Of a stretch of 64,000 bases of DNA, positions 43,201 through 51,691 are shown piece after piece; position 1 is the first letter of the stretch, and every line of letters begins with the position of its first letter. The translations under genes and the position numbers were made by a program. The DNA lies in NCBI RefSeq assembly GCF_034661175.1, contig NZ_CP141058.1:4216001-4280000 (forward strand). Reading direction: 5' to 3'. This DNA comes from Nocardioides renjunii. GTDB taxonomy: Bacteria; Actinomycetota; Actinomycetes; Propionibacteriales; Nocardioidaceae. Under the pieces are notes generated by a model, which saw only the letters and a list, made by a program, of their open reading frames with translations, was not told the origin of the DNA and ran no database searches.

Positions 43201-44747
43201 TGCCGGCCGCCCGACCGGTGACGCCGGGCCTGGCCGGCATCCCCGACGAGGTCGACGTCGTGGTGGTCGGGCTGGGCATCACCGGCGCCGGCGTCGCGCT
43301 CGACGCGGTGACCCGCGGCCTCAGCGTGCTGGCGGTCGACGCCCACGACCTCGCCTTCGGCACCTCGCGCTGGTCCTCCAAGCTGGTGCACGGCGGGCTG
43401 CGCTACCTCGCGCAGGGCCGGCTCGCCATCGCCCGCGAGAGCGCCGTCGAGCGCGGCATCCTCATGGACGTCACCGCGCCACACCTCGTCCACCCGCTGC
43501 CGATGCTCACCCCGGTCGACGACGCGATGTCCCGCAGCCGCGCGGCCCTGACGTGGAGCGGGCTCCACGCCGGCGACCTGCTGCGCCGCACCGCCCACAC
43601 CAGCGCGCGGACGCTGCCCCGGCCCCGGCGCCTCAACGCCACCGAGACCCTCAGCCTGGCGCCCGCCCTGCGCGCCGACACCCTGCGCGGTGGCCTGCTC
43701 GGGTGGGACGGGCAGCTCGAGGACGACGCCCGGCTGGTGGTCACCGTCGCCCGCACCGCGGCGTCGTACGGCGCCGACGTCCGCACCCGCGCCCCGGTCA
43801 CGAGCGCCACCGGGACCGGCGTCGAGCTGCGCGACGAGCTCACCGGGGCGACGTACGCCGTCCGCGCCCGGGCCGTGGTCAACGCGACCGGCGTGTGGGC
43901 CGGCGACCTCGACGACCGGGTGCGGCTGCGCCCCAGCCGCGGCACCCACCTCGTGCTCCGGGGCTCGGCGCTCCCGCACACCCGGGTCGCTGTCGTCGTG
44001 CCCCTCCCGGGCTCCGCCTCGCGCTTCGCGATGGTGCTGCCCCAGCCGGACGGCACCCTCCACCTCGGCCTCACCGACGTGCCCGCCGCGGGACCGGTCC
44101 CCGACGTGCCCACGCCGAGCGAGCAGGAGGTCGACTTCCTGCTCGACGCGGTGTCCTCAGCCTTCACGACGCCGCCGGTGCGGGCGGACGTCGTCGGTAC
44201 GTACGCCGGGCTCCGGCCGCTGCTCGAGGTGGCGGGCACCGACGCGACGGCCGACCTCTCGCGCCGCCACGCCGTCCTCACCTCGCGGACGGGCGTGACG
44301 ACCGTGGTGGGGGGCAAGCTGACGACCTACCGCCGGATGGCCGAGGACACGCTCGACGCGGTCGTGGCGTCGGCCCGGCTGGCGGCCGGTCCCTGCCGCA
44401 CCGCCTCGCTCCCGCTGCTCGGCGCGGGCACGCCCGAGCAGCTGCGCGCGTGCACCGCACCTGCCCGGCTCGTACGCCGCTTCGGCACCGACGCCGACCT
44501 CGTGCTAGCCACCGCGCGCGAGGCCACCGGGCTGGACGACGCCGAGCTCCTGGCGCCCCCCTCCGAGGAGGTCCCGGTCACCCTGGCCGAGCTGGTCTTC
44601 GCCCTCACCCACGAGGGCGCGCACGACGTCGACGACCTGCTCGAGCGGCGTACGCGGGTGGGCCTGGTCGCCGCGGACCGCGCTGTCGCCGAGCCCCTCG
44701 CGCGCCGCGCCCTCGCCCTGCTCTCGCGGGCGACGCCAGCCGGCTGA
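43200..44747 (+). CDS. glpD: Aerobic glycerol-3-phosphate dehydrogenase-like FAD protein
   Basis: The 515-residue protein has an FAD-binding motif VVVGLGITGAGVALDAVTRG at the N-terminus and WSSKLVHGGLRYLAQG, the GlpD signature. The C-terminal domain contains LTTYRRMAEDT and the DAO-associated fold. It oxidises glycerol-3-phosphate to dihydroxyacetone phosphate and passes electrons to the quinone pool. The start overlaps the TetR stop by 2 bp. Its presence beside an ADPS-like gene hints at a dihydroxyacetone-phosphate theme. Confidence 0.9.
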   Translation: MPAARPVTPGLAGIPDEVDVVVVGLGITGAGVALDAVTRGLSVLAVDAHDLAFGTSRWSSKLVHGGLRYLAQGRLAIARESAVERGILMDVTAPHLVHPLPMLTPVDDAMSRSRAALTWSGLHAGDLLRRTAHTSARTLPRPRRLNATETLSLAPALRADTLRGGLLGWDGQLEDDARLVVTVARTAASYGADVRTRAPVTSATGTGVELRDELTGATYAVRARAVVNATGVWAGDLDDRVRLRPSRGTHLVLRGSALPHTRVAVVVPLPGSASRFAMVLPQPDGTLHLGLTDVPAAGPVPDVPTPSEQEVDFLLDAVSSAFTTPPVRADVVGTYAGLRPLLEVAGTDATADLSRRHAVLTSRTGVTTVVGGKLTTYRRMAEDTLDAVVASARLAAGPCRTASLPLLGAGTPEQLRACTAPARLVRRFGTDADLVLATAREATGLDDAELLAPPSEEVPVTLAELVFALTHEGAHDVDDLLERRTRVGLVAADRAVAEPLARRALALLSRATPAG

Positions 44748-44787
44748 GAGGGCCGCCCCGGCCGGGTCACAACCAACCGGCCGCCAC

Positions 44788-44793
44788 TAGCGT
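44788..44793 (+). promoter_or_regulatory. TAGCGT -10 candidate before the secreted-protein gene
   Basis: TAGCGT lies 45 bp before the ATG at 44838, followed by a GGGGGA ribosome binding site about 7 nt before the start. The -35 region is weak. The hexamer is the same as the one upstream of the helicase at 6459. Confidence 0.35.
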
Positions 44794-44837
44794 CTCCCCC
44801 GCGAGCGCACCGTGCGCCCACCTGATCGGGGGATCAC

Positions 44838-46253
44838 ATGCTTCATCGACTGGCAGTCACCGCTCTCGGGCTCGCCCTGCTCGTGCCCACCCAGGCCGCA
44901 TCGTCGTCCGCGGCACCGGCTCCGCGCGACGCGGCAGCCTCGTCGGCCACGGCGAAGAACCGCGACGTCGCGCTCGGCCACCGCTCGGTCGGGGCCTCGA
45001 GCCGCGCGCGGGTGCGCCTGACATTCGACGGCCGCGACGGCCAGCTCGTCAACCTCGCGCGCTGGGGCGAGGCACGGACGTGCGGCGCCAGGGTCCTCAG
45101 GACCCGCAGCGGCAGGGTCGTGCAGCCGTGGGCGCGGGGCTACTGGCGGCTGCCCCGCACCGCGACGTACACCGCACTGGCCAAGCCGTGCCGGCGGCTG
45201 CCGGAGCAGAAGGTGAGGGTGCAGGTCCGCCGGGTCGTCGAGCACCCGGTCGCCGTCCCGGGCGTCGCCGGCGTCGTCGGCCGTAGGACGCGGGTGACCC
45301 ACCTCGTCCCCGTTCCGGTGGGCCAGGCGCAGAGCGTCGAGGCGACGACGAGCGCGCCGGTCACCGAGGTGGTCGGCCCGGACCGGACGGTGATGCACCC
45401 GCCCGCGACCGGACCCCTCGTGCTGACGACCCCCGGTGAGCACTGGGTCGCCCTCCCGCCGGAGACCGCCCTCGAGACCGTGCTGACCGTCCGGCACGCG
45501 GCGCAGGTCGACGGCCCGCGGATCCCGGTCCCGGCACTGGGCACGGCCGCCACGACCCACGAGGTCGCCTTCACCGGCCAGGCGGGGCAGTGGGTCTACG
45601 CCGAGCTGCTCGACGCGGCCACCGGTGCCGTCGCCTCCGACACCACGCGCGCCATCCGGGTCGTCCGCCCCGACGGCCGTGAGCTGCAGGACGCGATCCT
45701 CCACGACTGCAACCAGATGAACGCCAACGACGGGTGCACCGTCCGCGGCCCCTGGCTTCTCCCGGCGACCGGGGACTACACGATGACGATCGCCGCCGAC
45801 CGGCCGGCGGCCGAACGACCCACCACCCTGCGGATCCGGGCCGCCGCGGTCGCCGACGACCTGGCCGTCAACGGCCCGTCGGTGACGTACGCCGCCACGT
45901 CCCCCGGCCAGTGGGTGGTGGGGCGCTACCCGGCGACGCCGCCCGTCCTGGTGCCTGCGCCCGGCGGCGGCCAGACCTCCCCGGGCACGCTGACCTACCT
46001 CGAGGCGTCCAACGTGTCACCCGCGCTTGGGGCGTGGGGCGTCACCGTGGCCACCAGCTTCCCTGTCTACGCACTGAACTGCCGGGACAAGGCCTGCGAG
46101 TACGTCTCCGACCACCTCGACCCGGGCCGGCTGCGGATCATGACCCCGCCGAGCTGGTGGGTCGGCACCCAGTCCTTCGCCCTCCTCGTGGTCCCGCCCG
46201 ACGCCCAGGGATCGATGGACCTCACCCTCACGAAGCCGGCACAGGAGTCCTAG
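44838..46253 (+). CDS. Secreted protein of unknown function
   Basis: The 471-residue protein has a signal peptide (LAVTALGLALLVPTQAASSS, about 5-24) and a long exported region that is beta-rich, with four or more cysteines in pairs (TCGARV, CRRLP, DCNQMNANDGC, NCRDKAC). It has no recognised catalytic motif. The repeated TGAGT/GQW segments (GQAGQWVYAEL and SPGQWVVGRY) suggest two or three related beta-sandwich domains. It may be a surface-anchored or shed cell-envelope protein. Codon use is normal for the window. Confidence 0.7.
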   Translation: MLHRLAVTALGLALLVPTQAASSSAAPAPRDAAASSATAKNRDVALGHRSVGASSRARVRLTFDGRDGQLVNLARWGEARTCGARVLRTRSGRVVQPWARGYWRLPRTATYTALAKPCRRLPEQKVRVQVRRVVEHPVAVPGVAGVVGRRTRVTHLVPVPVGQAQSVEATTSAPVTEVVGPDRTVMHPPATGPLVLTTPGEHWVALPPETALETVLTVRHAAQVDGPRIPVPALGTAATTHEVAFTGQAGQWVYAELLDAATGAVASDTTRAIRVVRPDGRELQDAILHDCNQMNANDGCTVRGPWLLPATGDYTMTIAADRPAAERPTTLRIRAAAVADDLAVNGPSVTYAATSPGQWVVGRYPATPPVLVPAPGGGQTSPGTLTYLEASNVSPALGAWGVTVATSFPVYALNCRDKACEYVSDHLDPGRLRIMTPPSWWVGTQSFALLVVPPDAQGSMDLTLTKPAQES

Positions 46254-46370
46254 GAAACCCGCATCCCGACAGGCTTCCCGGAGCTGTGATCAAGCGGACA
46301 GCAAAATTCCCCCGGTGTTCGAGGGAACTCCGGACACGGGCCGCGCCGCTTTGGGAGGGTTCTCCACGGC

Positions 46371-46404
46371 GCGCCCCTTGCCGACCCCATGCGGCAAGGG
46401 GCGC
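46371..46404. terminator. Strong hairpin between the converging secreted-protein and glmS genes
   Basis: GCGCCCCTTGCCG (46371-46383) and CGGCAAGGGGCGC (46392-46404) form a perfect 13-bp stem with an 8-nt loop. It lies about 65 bp past the glmS stop and 117 bp past the secreted-protein stop. It is a likely bidirectional terminator. The rest of the 215-bp gap has no other feature. Confidence 0.7.
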
Positions 46405-46468
46405 CCAGTCCATGTCATGGGCTCGCGGTGTCCGCGGCGCCTGAGGCCCGGGACCTTTCCCCCACCTG

Positions 46469-48292
46469 TCACTCCACGGTGACGGACTTCGCCAGGTTGC
46501 GGGGCTTGTCGATGTCGTGGCCGAGGTGTTGCGCCGCGTGGTAGGCGAGCAGCTGGAGCGGGATGGTCAGCAGGATCGGGTCGAGCTCCGGCTCGTTGCG
46601 GGGGACGACCACCCGGCGGGCCCCGATCTCGCCGAGGTCCACCTCGTGGTGGGTGATGACGACCAGGGGCCCCTGCCGGGCGTCGATCTCGTGGAGCGCA
46701 CCGACGTTGCGGTCGGTCAGCTCGTCGAGCGGCACCACCGCGACGGTGGGCACCTCGGGGTCGATGAGCGCGAGCGGACCGTGCTTGAGCTCGGAGGTCT
46801 GGTAGGCCTCGGCGTGGCGGTAGCTGATCTCCTTGAACTTCTGCGCGCCCTCGCGCGCGACCGGGAAGCCGCGCACCCGCCCGATGAAGAACAGGCTGCG
46901 CGCCTGCGCGAGCTCCTTGGCCACCTCCACGAGGTCCGCCTCGCCGGCCAGCACCTCCTCGATCTGCGCCGGCAGCCGCTCGAGGCCCGCGACGAGCCGC
47001 TTGCCGTCGGCGATGGACAGGTCGCGCACTCGGCCGAGCTGCAGGGCGAGGAGCGCGAAGCCGAGGAACATGTTGGTCAGCGCCTTCGTGCTCGCGACGG
47101 CGACCTCGGGGCCGGCGTGCAGGTAGATGCCGCCGTCGCACTCGCGGGCGATGGCCGAGCCGACCACGTTGACCAGCCCGACGCAGCGGCCGCCCTTGCG
47201 GCGTACCTCCTGCACGGCGAGCAGGGTGTCGATCGTCTCCCCGGACTGGCTGACCGCGACGTAGAGGGTGTCCGGCTCGATGACCGGGTCGCGGTAGCGG
47301 AACTCGCTGGCGGCCTCGGCGTCCGCCGGTATCCGGGCCAGCTCCTCGATGAGCGCGGCGCCCATCTGGCCGACGTAGTAGGCCGAGCCGCACCCGAGGA
47401 TCTTCACCCGCCGCACGGCGCGCAGGTCGCGTGCGTCCATGTCGAGCCCGCCGAGGTGCGCGGTGCCGAAGCGCTCGTCGAGGCGACCCCGCAGGACCGC
47501 CTGGGCGGTGGTGGGCTGCTCGAGGATCTCCTTGCGCATGAAGGACTCGTGCTCGCCCGCCTCGTACGCCGCCGCGTCGATGTCGACCACCGTGGCGGTC
47601 TTGCCGGTGGAGGCCAGGTCGCTGTGCCGCATGGTGGTGAAGCCGTCGGCGGTCACGGTGGCCATCTCGCCGTCGTCGAGCATCGCCACCGTCGTGGTGT
47701 GCCGCACGATCGCGGCGAGGTCGGAGGCGACGTACATCTCCTTGTCCCCCACCCCCACCACCAGGGGGCTGCCGTTGCGGGCGGCGACGATGCGGTCGGG
47801 GAAGTCGGCGTGCAGCACCGCGAGGCCGTACGTCCCTACCACCGCCCCGAGCGCGTCGCGGACCTTGCCCTCGAGGGTGTCGGCCTCGCTGCGGGCCACG
47901 AGGTGGGCGAGCACCTCGGTGTCGGTGTCGCTGGCCAGGGTGACACCGTCGTCGGTGAGCTCGGCGCGCAGGGCCGCGGAGTTGTCGATGATGCCGTTGT
48001 GGACGACGGCCACCCGTCCCGACTCGTCGGCGTGCGGGTGCGCGTTGGCGTCGGTGGCCGGGCCGTGGGTGGCCCACCGCGTGTGCCCGATGCCGGTGCT
48101 GCCGGTGAAGCGCTTCGGCAGGGCGTCGCCGAGCTCGCGCACCCGGCCGGCCTGCTTGGCGATCCTGATCCCGCGTCCGCCGAGCACCGCGACGCCCGCC
48201 GAGTCGTAGCCGCGGTGCTCGAGGCGGGTGAGTCCCTCGAGGACGACGGGGGCCGCGTCCAGGCGTCCGATGTAGCCGACGATTCCGCACAT
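46469..48292 (-). CDS. glmS: Glutamine--fructose-6-phosphate aminotransferase (isomerizing)
   Basis: The 607-residue enzyme has the N-terminal nucleophile cysteine (MCGIVGYIG), LEHRGYDSAG, the glutaminase RWATHGPATDAN loop and two SIS sugar-isomerase domains (about 280-430 and 450-600) with SQSGETIDTLLA. It makes glucosamine-6-phosphate for peptidoglycan. The ATG has a strong AGGAGGA site 8 nt upstream. The gene lies 18 bp after the small upstream gene. No glmS ribozyme is expected or seen. Confidence 0.96.
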   Translation of the reverse strand: MCGIVGYIGRLDAAPVVLEGLTRLEHRGYDSAGVAVLGGRGIRIAKQAGRVRELGDALPKRFTGSTGIGHTRWATHGPATDANAHPHADESGRVAVVHNGIIDNSAALRAELTDDGVTLASDTDTEVLAHLVARSEADTLEGKVRDALGAVVGTYGLAVLHADFPDRIVAARNGSPLVVGVGDKEMYVASDLAAIVRHTTTVAMLDDGEMATVTADGFTTMRHSDLASTGKTATVVDIDAAAYEAGEHESFMRKEILEQPTTAQAVLRGRLDERFGTAHLGGLDMDARDLRAVRRVKILGCGSAYYVGQMGAALIEELARIPADAEAASEFRYRDPVIEPDTLYVAVSQSGETIDTLLAVQEVRRKGGRCVGLVNVVGSAIARECDGGIYLHAGPEVAVASTKALTNMFLGFALLALQLGRVRDLSIADGKRLVAGLERLPAQIEEVLAGEADLVEVAKELAQARSLFFIGRVRGFPVAREGAQKFKEISYRHAEAYQTSELKHGPLALIDPEVPTVAVVPLDELTDRNVGALHEIDARQGPLVVITHHEVDLGEIGARRVVVPRNEPELDPILLTIPLQLLAYHAAQHLGHDIDKPRNLAKSVTVE

Positions 48293-48310
48293 GCTGTGTT
48301 CCTCCTGGGT

Positions 48311-48646
48311 TCAGCCGTAGACGATCCGGCGCAGCTGCCGCTCGGAGAGCCGTGGCGCCGCGACGACGCGGTGCTGCAGCTCCTCGGCGATGCGCGCGAA
48401 GATCTCGGGATTCCTGGCGCCGTACGTCTTGAGGCGCGCGTGCCGCTCGCGGACGTAGTCCTCCACCGGCTGGGAGTGGAAGGCGATTACGTCCTCGACC
48501 ACGCGGGCCGCCTCGCCGGGGGTCAGCGAGGTGGTCGCCACCACGTGGGCGACGAGGTCGGGGTCGGGCACACCCGAAGACTGCGGGTTCTCGAGGTCGA
48601 AGCGCAACTTCCTGCCCGATTTCGGGCAGACAGGCCTCCAACGCAT
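48311..48646 (-). CDS. Conserved-looking small helical protein upstream of glmS
   Basis: The 111-residue protein has DLVAHVVATTSLTPGEAARVVEDVIAF, then VEDYVRERHARLKTYGARNPEIFARIAEEL and SERQLRRIVYG, a helical pattern that recurs as a small cytoplasmic protein in related actinobacteria. The function is unknown. The ATG at 48646 has GAGG at 9 nt; a GTG at 48571 is a possible shorter start and would place a palindrome at 48613 in its promoter. It runs into glmS with an 18-bp gap. Confidence 0.7.
   Translation of the reverse strand: MRWRPVCPKSGRKLRFDLENPQSSGVPDPDLVAHVVATTSLTPGEAARVVEDVIAFHSQPVEDYVRERHARLKTYGARNPEIFARIAEELQHRVVAAPRLSERQLRRIVYG
48613..48628. promoter_or_regulatory. 16-bp palindrome TGCCCGA-TT-TCGGGCA
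   Basis: A perfect 7-2-7 inverted repeat lies near the 5' end of the small gene upstream of glmS. If the GTG at 48571 is the real start, this is a promoter-proximal operator candidate; if the ATG at 48646 is right, it is in coding sequence and may be coincidental. Confidence 0.3.
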
Positions 48647-48818
48647 CGGCGACTGCCTCGCGGCGTGGATCACACGAGCCCCAAGTGGTGTGACAGCGGC
48701 GTCTTCACTCACCCAGAGGGGTACAGGTGGGGGGAAGCACCCGTTCACGAGCGAATACTGTGCGCGCCAGTGGGGATGTGCTACCTTGGGTGAACAGAAG
48801 GTGAACGGGAGGTGTCAC

Positions 48819-48944
48819 ATGAGCAAGCACACGATGACTGACGTACCGGTCTGCACCTGGGTTGCCGTCAGGGATGCGACGGGTCGCACCCACATGGAGG
48901 CACGCTGGTCGATCGCCACGACGGTCGCCACGAAGGCCGCCTGA
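48819..48944 (+). CDS. 41-residue small protein with strong ribosome binding site
   Basis: The ATG at 48819 has GGGAGG 7 nt upstream. The product contains CTWVAVRDATGRTHMEARWS, a pattern seen in short actinobacterial proteins of unknown function, and ends in TTVATKAA. A strong terminator hairpin lies 18 bp past the stop, so the unit (promoter, RBS, 41 codons, terminator) is complete. It is divergent from the small gene upstream of glmS. Its function is unknown. Confidence 0.8.
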   Translation: MSKHTMTDVPVCTWVAVRDATGRTHMEARWSIATTVATKAA

Positions 48945-48961
48945 GCGCAGGTCCCACGCAC

Positions 48962-48993
48962 GCGAGCCACGCCCCACCGGGGGCGTGGCTCGC
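48962..48993 (+). terminator. Terminator hairpin of the 41-residue gene
   Basis: GCGAGCCACGCCCC (48962-48975) and GGGGCGTGGCTCGC (48980-48993) form a perfect 14-bp stem with a 4-nt loop. Confidence 0.8.
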
Positions 48994-49063
48994 TGTCGTG
49001 TGCGGGTTCGGAGAACTCGCCACAGGTCATCGGGAATGAACTCGGGCACCCCGCCGTTCCTGT

Positions 49064-49079
49064 GGTTGAATATTCTACC
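49064..49079. promoter_or_regulatory. Candidate operator at the yceI promoter
   Basis: GGTTGAATATTCTACC is an imperfect palindrome (7 of 8 pairs) around GAATATTC, unusually AT-rich for this genome. It includes TATTCT, a possible -10, about 28 bp before the ATG. A MarR- or TetR-type repressor is possible, but none is adjacent. Confidence 0.45.
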
Positions 49080-49106
49080 AACCACCACCTTCGAGGAGCC
49101 CCTGCC

Positions 49107-49676
49107 ATGACCACCGGATTCGACGCCCCCACCACCGCCATCGACGACCTCACCGGCGACTACACCATCGACGTCAGCCACAGCCGCCTCGGCTTCGTCG
49201 CCCGCCACGCGATGGTCACCAAGGTCCGCGGCCAGTTCGGCGCCTTCACCGGCACCGCCCGCATCGACGAGACCGACCCCGCCGCCTCCCAGGTCGACCT
49301 CTCCATCGACGTCACCTCGGTCGAGACCGGCAGCCCGGACCGCGACGGCCACCTCAAGTCCGGCGACTTCTTCGACACCGAGCAGTACCCCAGCATCACC
49401 TTCACCTCCACCGACGTGAAGCGCTCCGGCAGCGACTGGACCGTCACCGGTGACCTGACCATCAAGGACGTCACGAAGCCCGTCACGATCGAGTTCGAGC
49501 AGACCGGCTCGGCCCGTGACCCCTTCGGCAACCTCCGCGTCGGCTTCGAGGGCGAGACCACCATCAACCGCAAGGACTGGGGCCTCACCTGGAACGCCGC
49601 GCTCGAGACCGGCGGCGTCCTCGTCTCCGACAAGATCAAGCTCGAGTTCGACGTCTCCGCCATCCAGAACGCGTGA
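49107..49676 (+). CDS. YceI-family polyisoprenoid-binding-like protein
   Basis: The 189-residue protein has the YceI beta-barrel pattern: LTGDYTIDVSHSRLGFVARHAMVTKVRGQFGAF, SFPSITFTS-like EQYPSITFTSTDV, LTIKDVTKPVTIEFE and FGNLRVGFEGETTINRKDWGL. The family binds polyisoprenoids or amphipathic lipids and is linked to stress. There is no signal peptide, so it is a cytoplasmic relative. The ATG at 49107 is preceded by GAGGAG at 8 nt. Confidence 0.9.
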   Translation: MTTGFDAPTTAIDDLTGDYTIDVSHSRLGFVARHAMVTKVRGQFGAFTGTARIDETDPAASQVDLSIDVTSVETGSPDRDGHLKSGDFFDTEQYPSITFTSTDVKRSGSDWTVTGDLTIKDVTKPVTIEFEQTGSARDPFGNLRVGFEGETTINRKDWGLTWNAALETGGVLVSDKIKLEFDVSAIQNA

Positions 49677-49703
49677 CCTTCGCACCCGAGTTCCGTGCTT
49701 CGA

Positions 49704-49753
49704 GGTAGGGATCTCTACCCGTAGGCCCGGTGGTCACCGGATATCCGGTGACC
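49704..49753. other. Two palindromes in the yceI-helicase gap
   Basis: GGTAGGGATCTCTACC (49704-49719) matches its own complement at 14 of 16 positions. A 22-bp perfect palindrome lies at 49732-49753 (half-site GGTCACCGGAT). Both are between the converging yceI and helicase genes. The second would not fold well as RNA without opening its centre, so a protein-bound DNA site is an option. Confidence 0.55.
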
Positions 49754-49799
49754 GCCCCGGGACCGGCCCGGCACCGCCCGGGGCCGGCATGGACGAGCA

Positions 49800-49835
49800 A
49801 GGAGCCCCGCCCGCGATCATCGCGGCGGGGCTCCT
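49800..49835. terminator. Strong bidirectional terminator-like hairpin
   Basis: AGGAGCCCCGCC (49800-49811) pairs with GGCGGGGCTCCT (49824-49835) over 12 bp, with a further inner CGCGAT/ATCGCG dyad. It lies 19 bp past the helicase stop and between converging genes. Confidence 0.75.
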
Positions 49836-49854
49836 GTGCGTCAGGAACGGTACG

Positions 49855-51585
49855 TCAGGACCGGGGGTTCTTGCCCTTGTAGCCGCCGCCCTTGGCGTGC
49901 CCGCCGCCGGTGCGACCGCGGAACGGCCCGTTGTCCGGCTTGATCTCGATGAGCTTGCCGGAGATCCGGGTGGCGGCGAGCCGGTCGAGGGTGCCCGGCG
50001 GCAGCTCGGCGGGGAGCTCGACGACGGAGAAGTCCGGCTTGATGGAGATGTAGCCGAAGTCGCCGCGCGACAGCCCGCCCTCGTTGGCCAGGGCGCCGAC
50101 GATCTGGCGCGGCTCGACCTTGTGGCGCTTGCCGACCTCGATGCGGTACGCCGCCATCGGCTGGCCGCTGCGCGACTCCCGCGGGGGGCGGTCGGCCTTG
50201 CCGGCGTGGCTGGAGCGCTCCTCGAACGAGCGGGTGCGCTGCTCGGGCTCCGGCTCGAGCAGCAGCGGCTGCTCGCCGTGCATCACCGCCGCGAGGGCGG
50301 CGGCCACGTCGACCTCGGCCACGTCGTGCTCGCTGACGTAGTGCGAGACGACGTCGCGGAAGAAGTCGATGCGCTCGGGCTCGGACAGCGCCTGGGTGAT
50401 CTGGTCGTCGAAGCGCGAGAGGCGGGTGGCGTTGACGTCGTCGACCGTCGGCAGCTGCATCTGGGTCAGCGGCTGGCGGGTGGCCTTCTCGATGGCCCGC
50501 AGCAGGTGGCGCTCGCGCGGGGTGACGAAGGCGATCGAGTCGCCCGTGCGGCCGGCGCGGCCGGTGCGACCGATGCGGTGGACGTAGGACTCGGTGTCGG
50601 TCGGGATGTCGTAGTTGACGACGTGGCTGATCCGCTCGACGTCGAGGCCGCGGGCCGCGACGTCGGTGGCCACGAGGATGTCGAGCTTGCCGGCCTTGAG
50701 CTGGTTGATGGTGCGCTCGCGCTGCACCTGCGCCACGTCGCCGTTGATCGCCATCGCGGAGTAGCCCCGGGCCCGGAGCTTCTCGGCCAGCGTCTCGGTC
50801 TCGTTCTTCGTGCGGACGAAGACGATCATCCCCTCGAAGTTCTCCACCTCGAGGATGCGCGTGAGGGCGTCGACCTTCTGCGGGTAGGACACGATGAGGT
50901 AGCGCTGGGTGATCGAGGAGACCGTCGAGGTCTTGTTCTTGACGGTGATCTCGACGGGGTCCTCCAGGTACTTCTTGGAGATCCGGCGGATCTGCGCCGG
51001 CATGGTGGCCGAGAACAGCGCCACGTGCTTGTCGGCGGGGGTGTCGGCGAGGATCGTCTCGACGTCCTCGGCGAAGCCCATCTTGAGCATCTCGTCGGCC
51101 TCGTCGAGGACGAGGAAGCGCAGCTCCGAGAGGTCGAGCGTGCCCTTCTCGAGGTGGTCCATGATGCGACCGGGGGTGCCGACGACGACGTGCACGCCGC
51201 GGCGCAGCGCGGACAGCTGGACGCCGTAGCCCTGGCCGCCGTAGATCGGCAGCACGCGGACGCCCTTCATGTGGGCGGCGTACTTCTCGAAGGCCTCGGA
51301 GACCTGCAGCGCGAGCTCGCGCGTCGGGGCCAGCACGAGCGCCTGCGGGGTCTTCTGCGACAGGTCGAGCTGCGACAGGATCGGCAGCGCGAAGGCCGCC
51401 GTCTTGCCGGTGCCGGTCTGCGCGAGGCCGACGACGTGGCGTCCCTCGAGCAGCGGCGGGATGGTCTGGGCCTGGATCTGGGAGGGCGTCTCGTAACCGA
51501 CGTCGGCCAGCGCCTTCAGGACCTCGGGCGAGAGGCCGAGGTCGGAGAAGTTCTGCTCGGGCGCTGCGGGCTGGTCGTCACTCAC
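49855..51585 (-). CDS. DEAD-box RNA helicase, DeaD/CsdA-like with DbpA-type RNA-binding domain
   Basis: The 576-residue protein has AQTGTGKTAA, PTRELALQV, LDEADEML, SATMP, VFVRTKNETE, VATDVAARGLDV and HRIGRTGRAG. A C-terminal DbpA-like domain (about residues 465-545; YRIEVGKRHKVEPRQIVGALANEG) is followed by a Gly/Lys-rich tail. This is the DeaD layout, which unwinds structured RNA in ribosome biogenesis and at low temperature. The GTG at 51585 is preferred to TTG at 51591: a TACCGT -10-like box ends 7 nt before it, suggesting a leaderless transcript. Confidence 0.92.
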   Translation of the reverse strand: MSDDQPAAPEQNFSDLGLSPEVLKALADVGYETPSQIQAQTIPPLLEGRHVVGLAQTGTGKTAAFALPILSQLDLSQKTPQALVLAPTRELALQVSEAFEKYAAHMKGVRVLPIYGGQGYGVQLSALRRGVHVVVGTPGRIMDHLEKGTLDLSELRFLVLDEADEMLKMGFAEDVETILADTPADKHVALFSATMPAQIRRISKKYLEDPVEITVKNKTSTVSSITQRYLIVSYPQKVDALTRILEVENFEGMIVFVRTKNETETLAEKLRARGYSAMAINGDVAQVQRERTINQLKAGKLDILVATDVAARGLDVERISHVVNYDIPTDTESYVHRIGRTGRAGRTGDSIAFVTPRERHLLRAIEKATRQPLTQMQLPTVDDVNATRLSRFDDQITQALSEPERIDFFRDVVSHYVSEHDVAEVDVAAALAAVMHGEQPLLLEPEPEQRTRSFEERSSHAGKADRPPRESRSGQPMAAYRIEVGKRHKVEPRQIVGALANEGGLSRGDFGYISIKPDFSVVELPAELPPGTLDRLAATRISGKLIEIKPDNGPFRGRTGGGHAKGGGYKGKNPRS

Positions 51586-51691
51586 GCTCAATACGGTAGG
51601 GCCTCACGGGGGATTAGGGGATTCCGCGGGACGCCGGATCCGCCCCGATAAGCGCGCGACAGCGGGGCGCGTGAGGCAGCACACTCCTGCC

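Noticed and set aside
46254..46468. A possible glmS ribozyme or small gene beside glmS.
   Set aside because: The gap lies downstream, not upstream, of glmS and holds only a 13-bp terminator hairpin; no coding frame with a credible start was seen.
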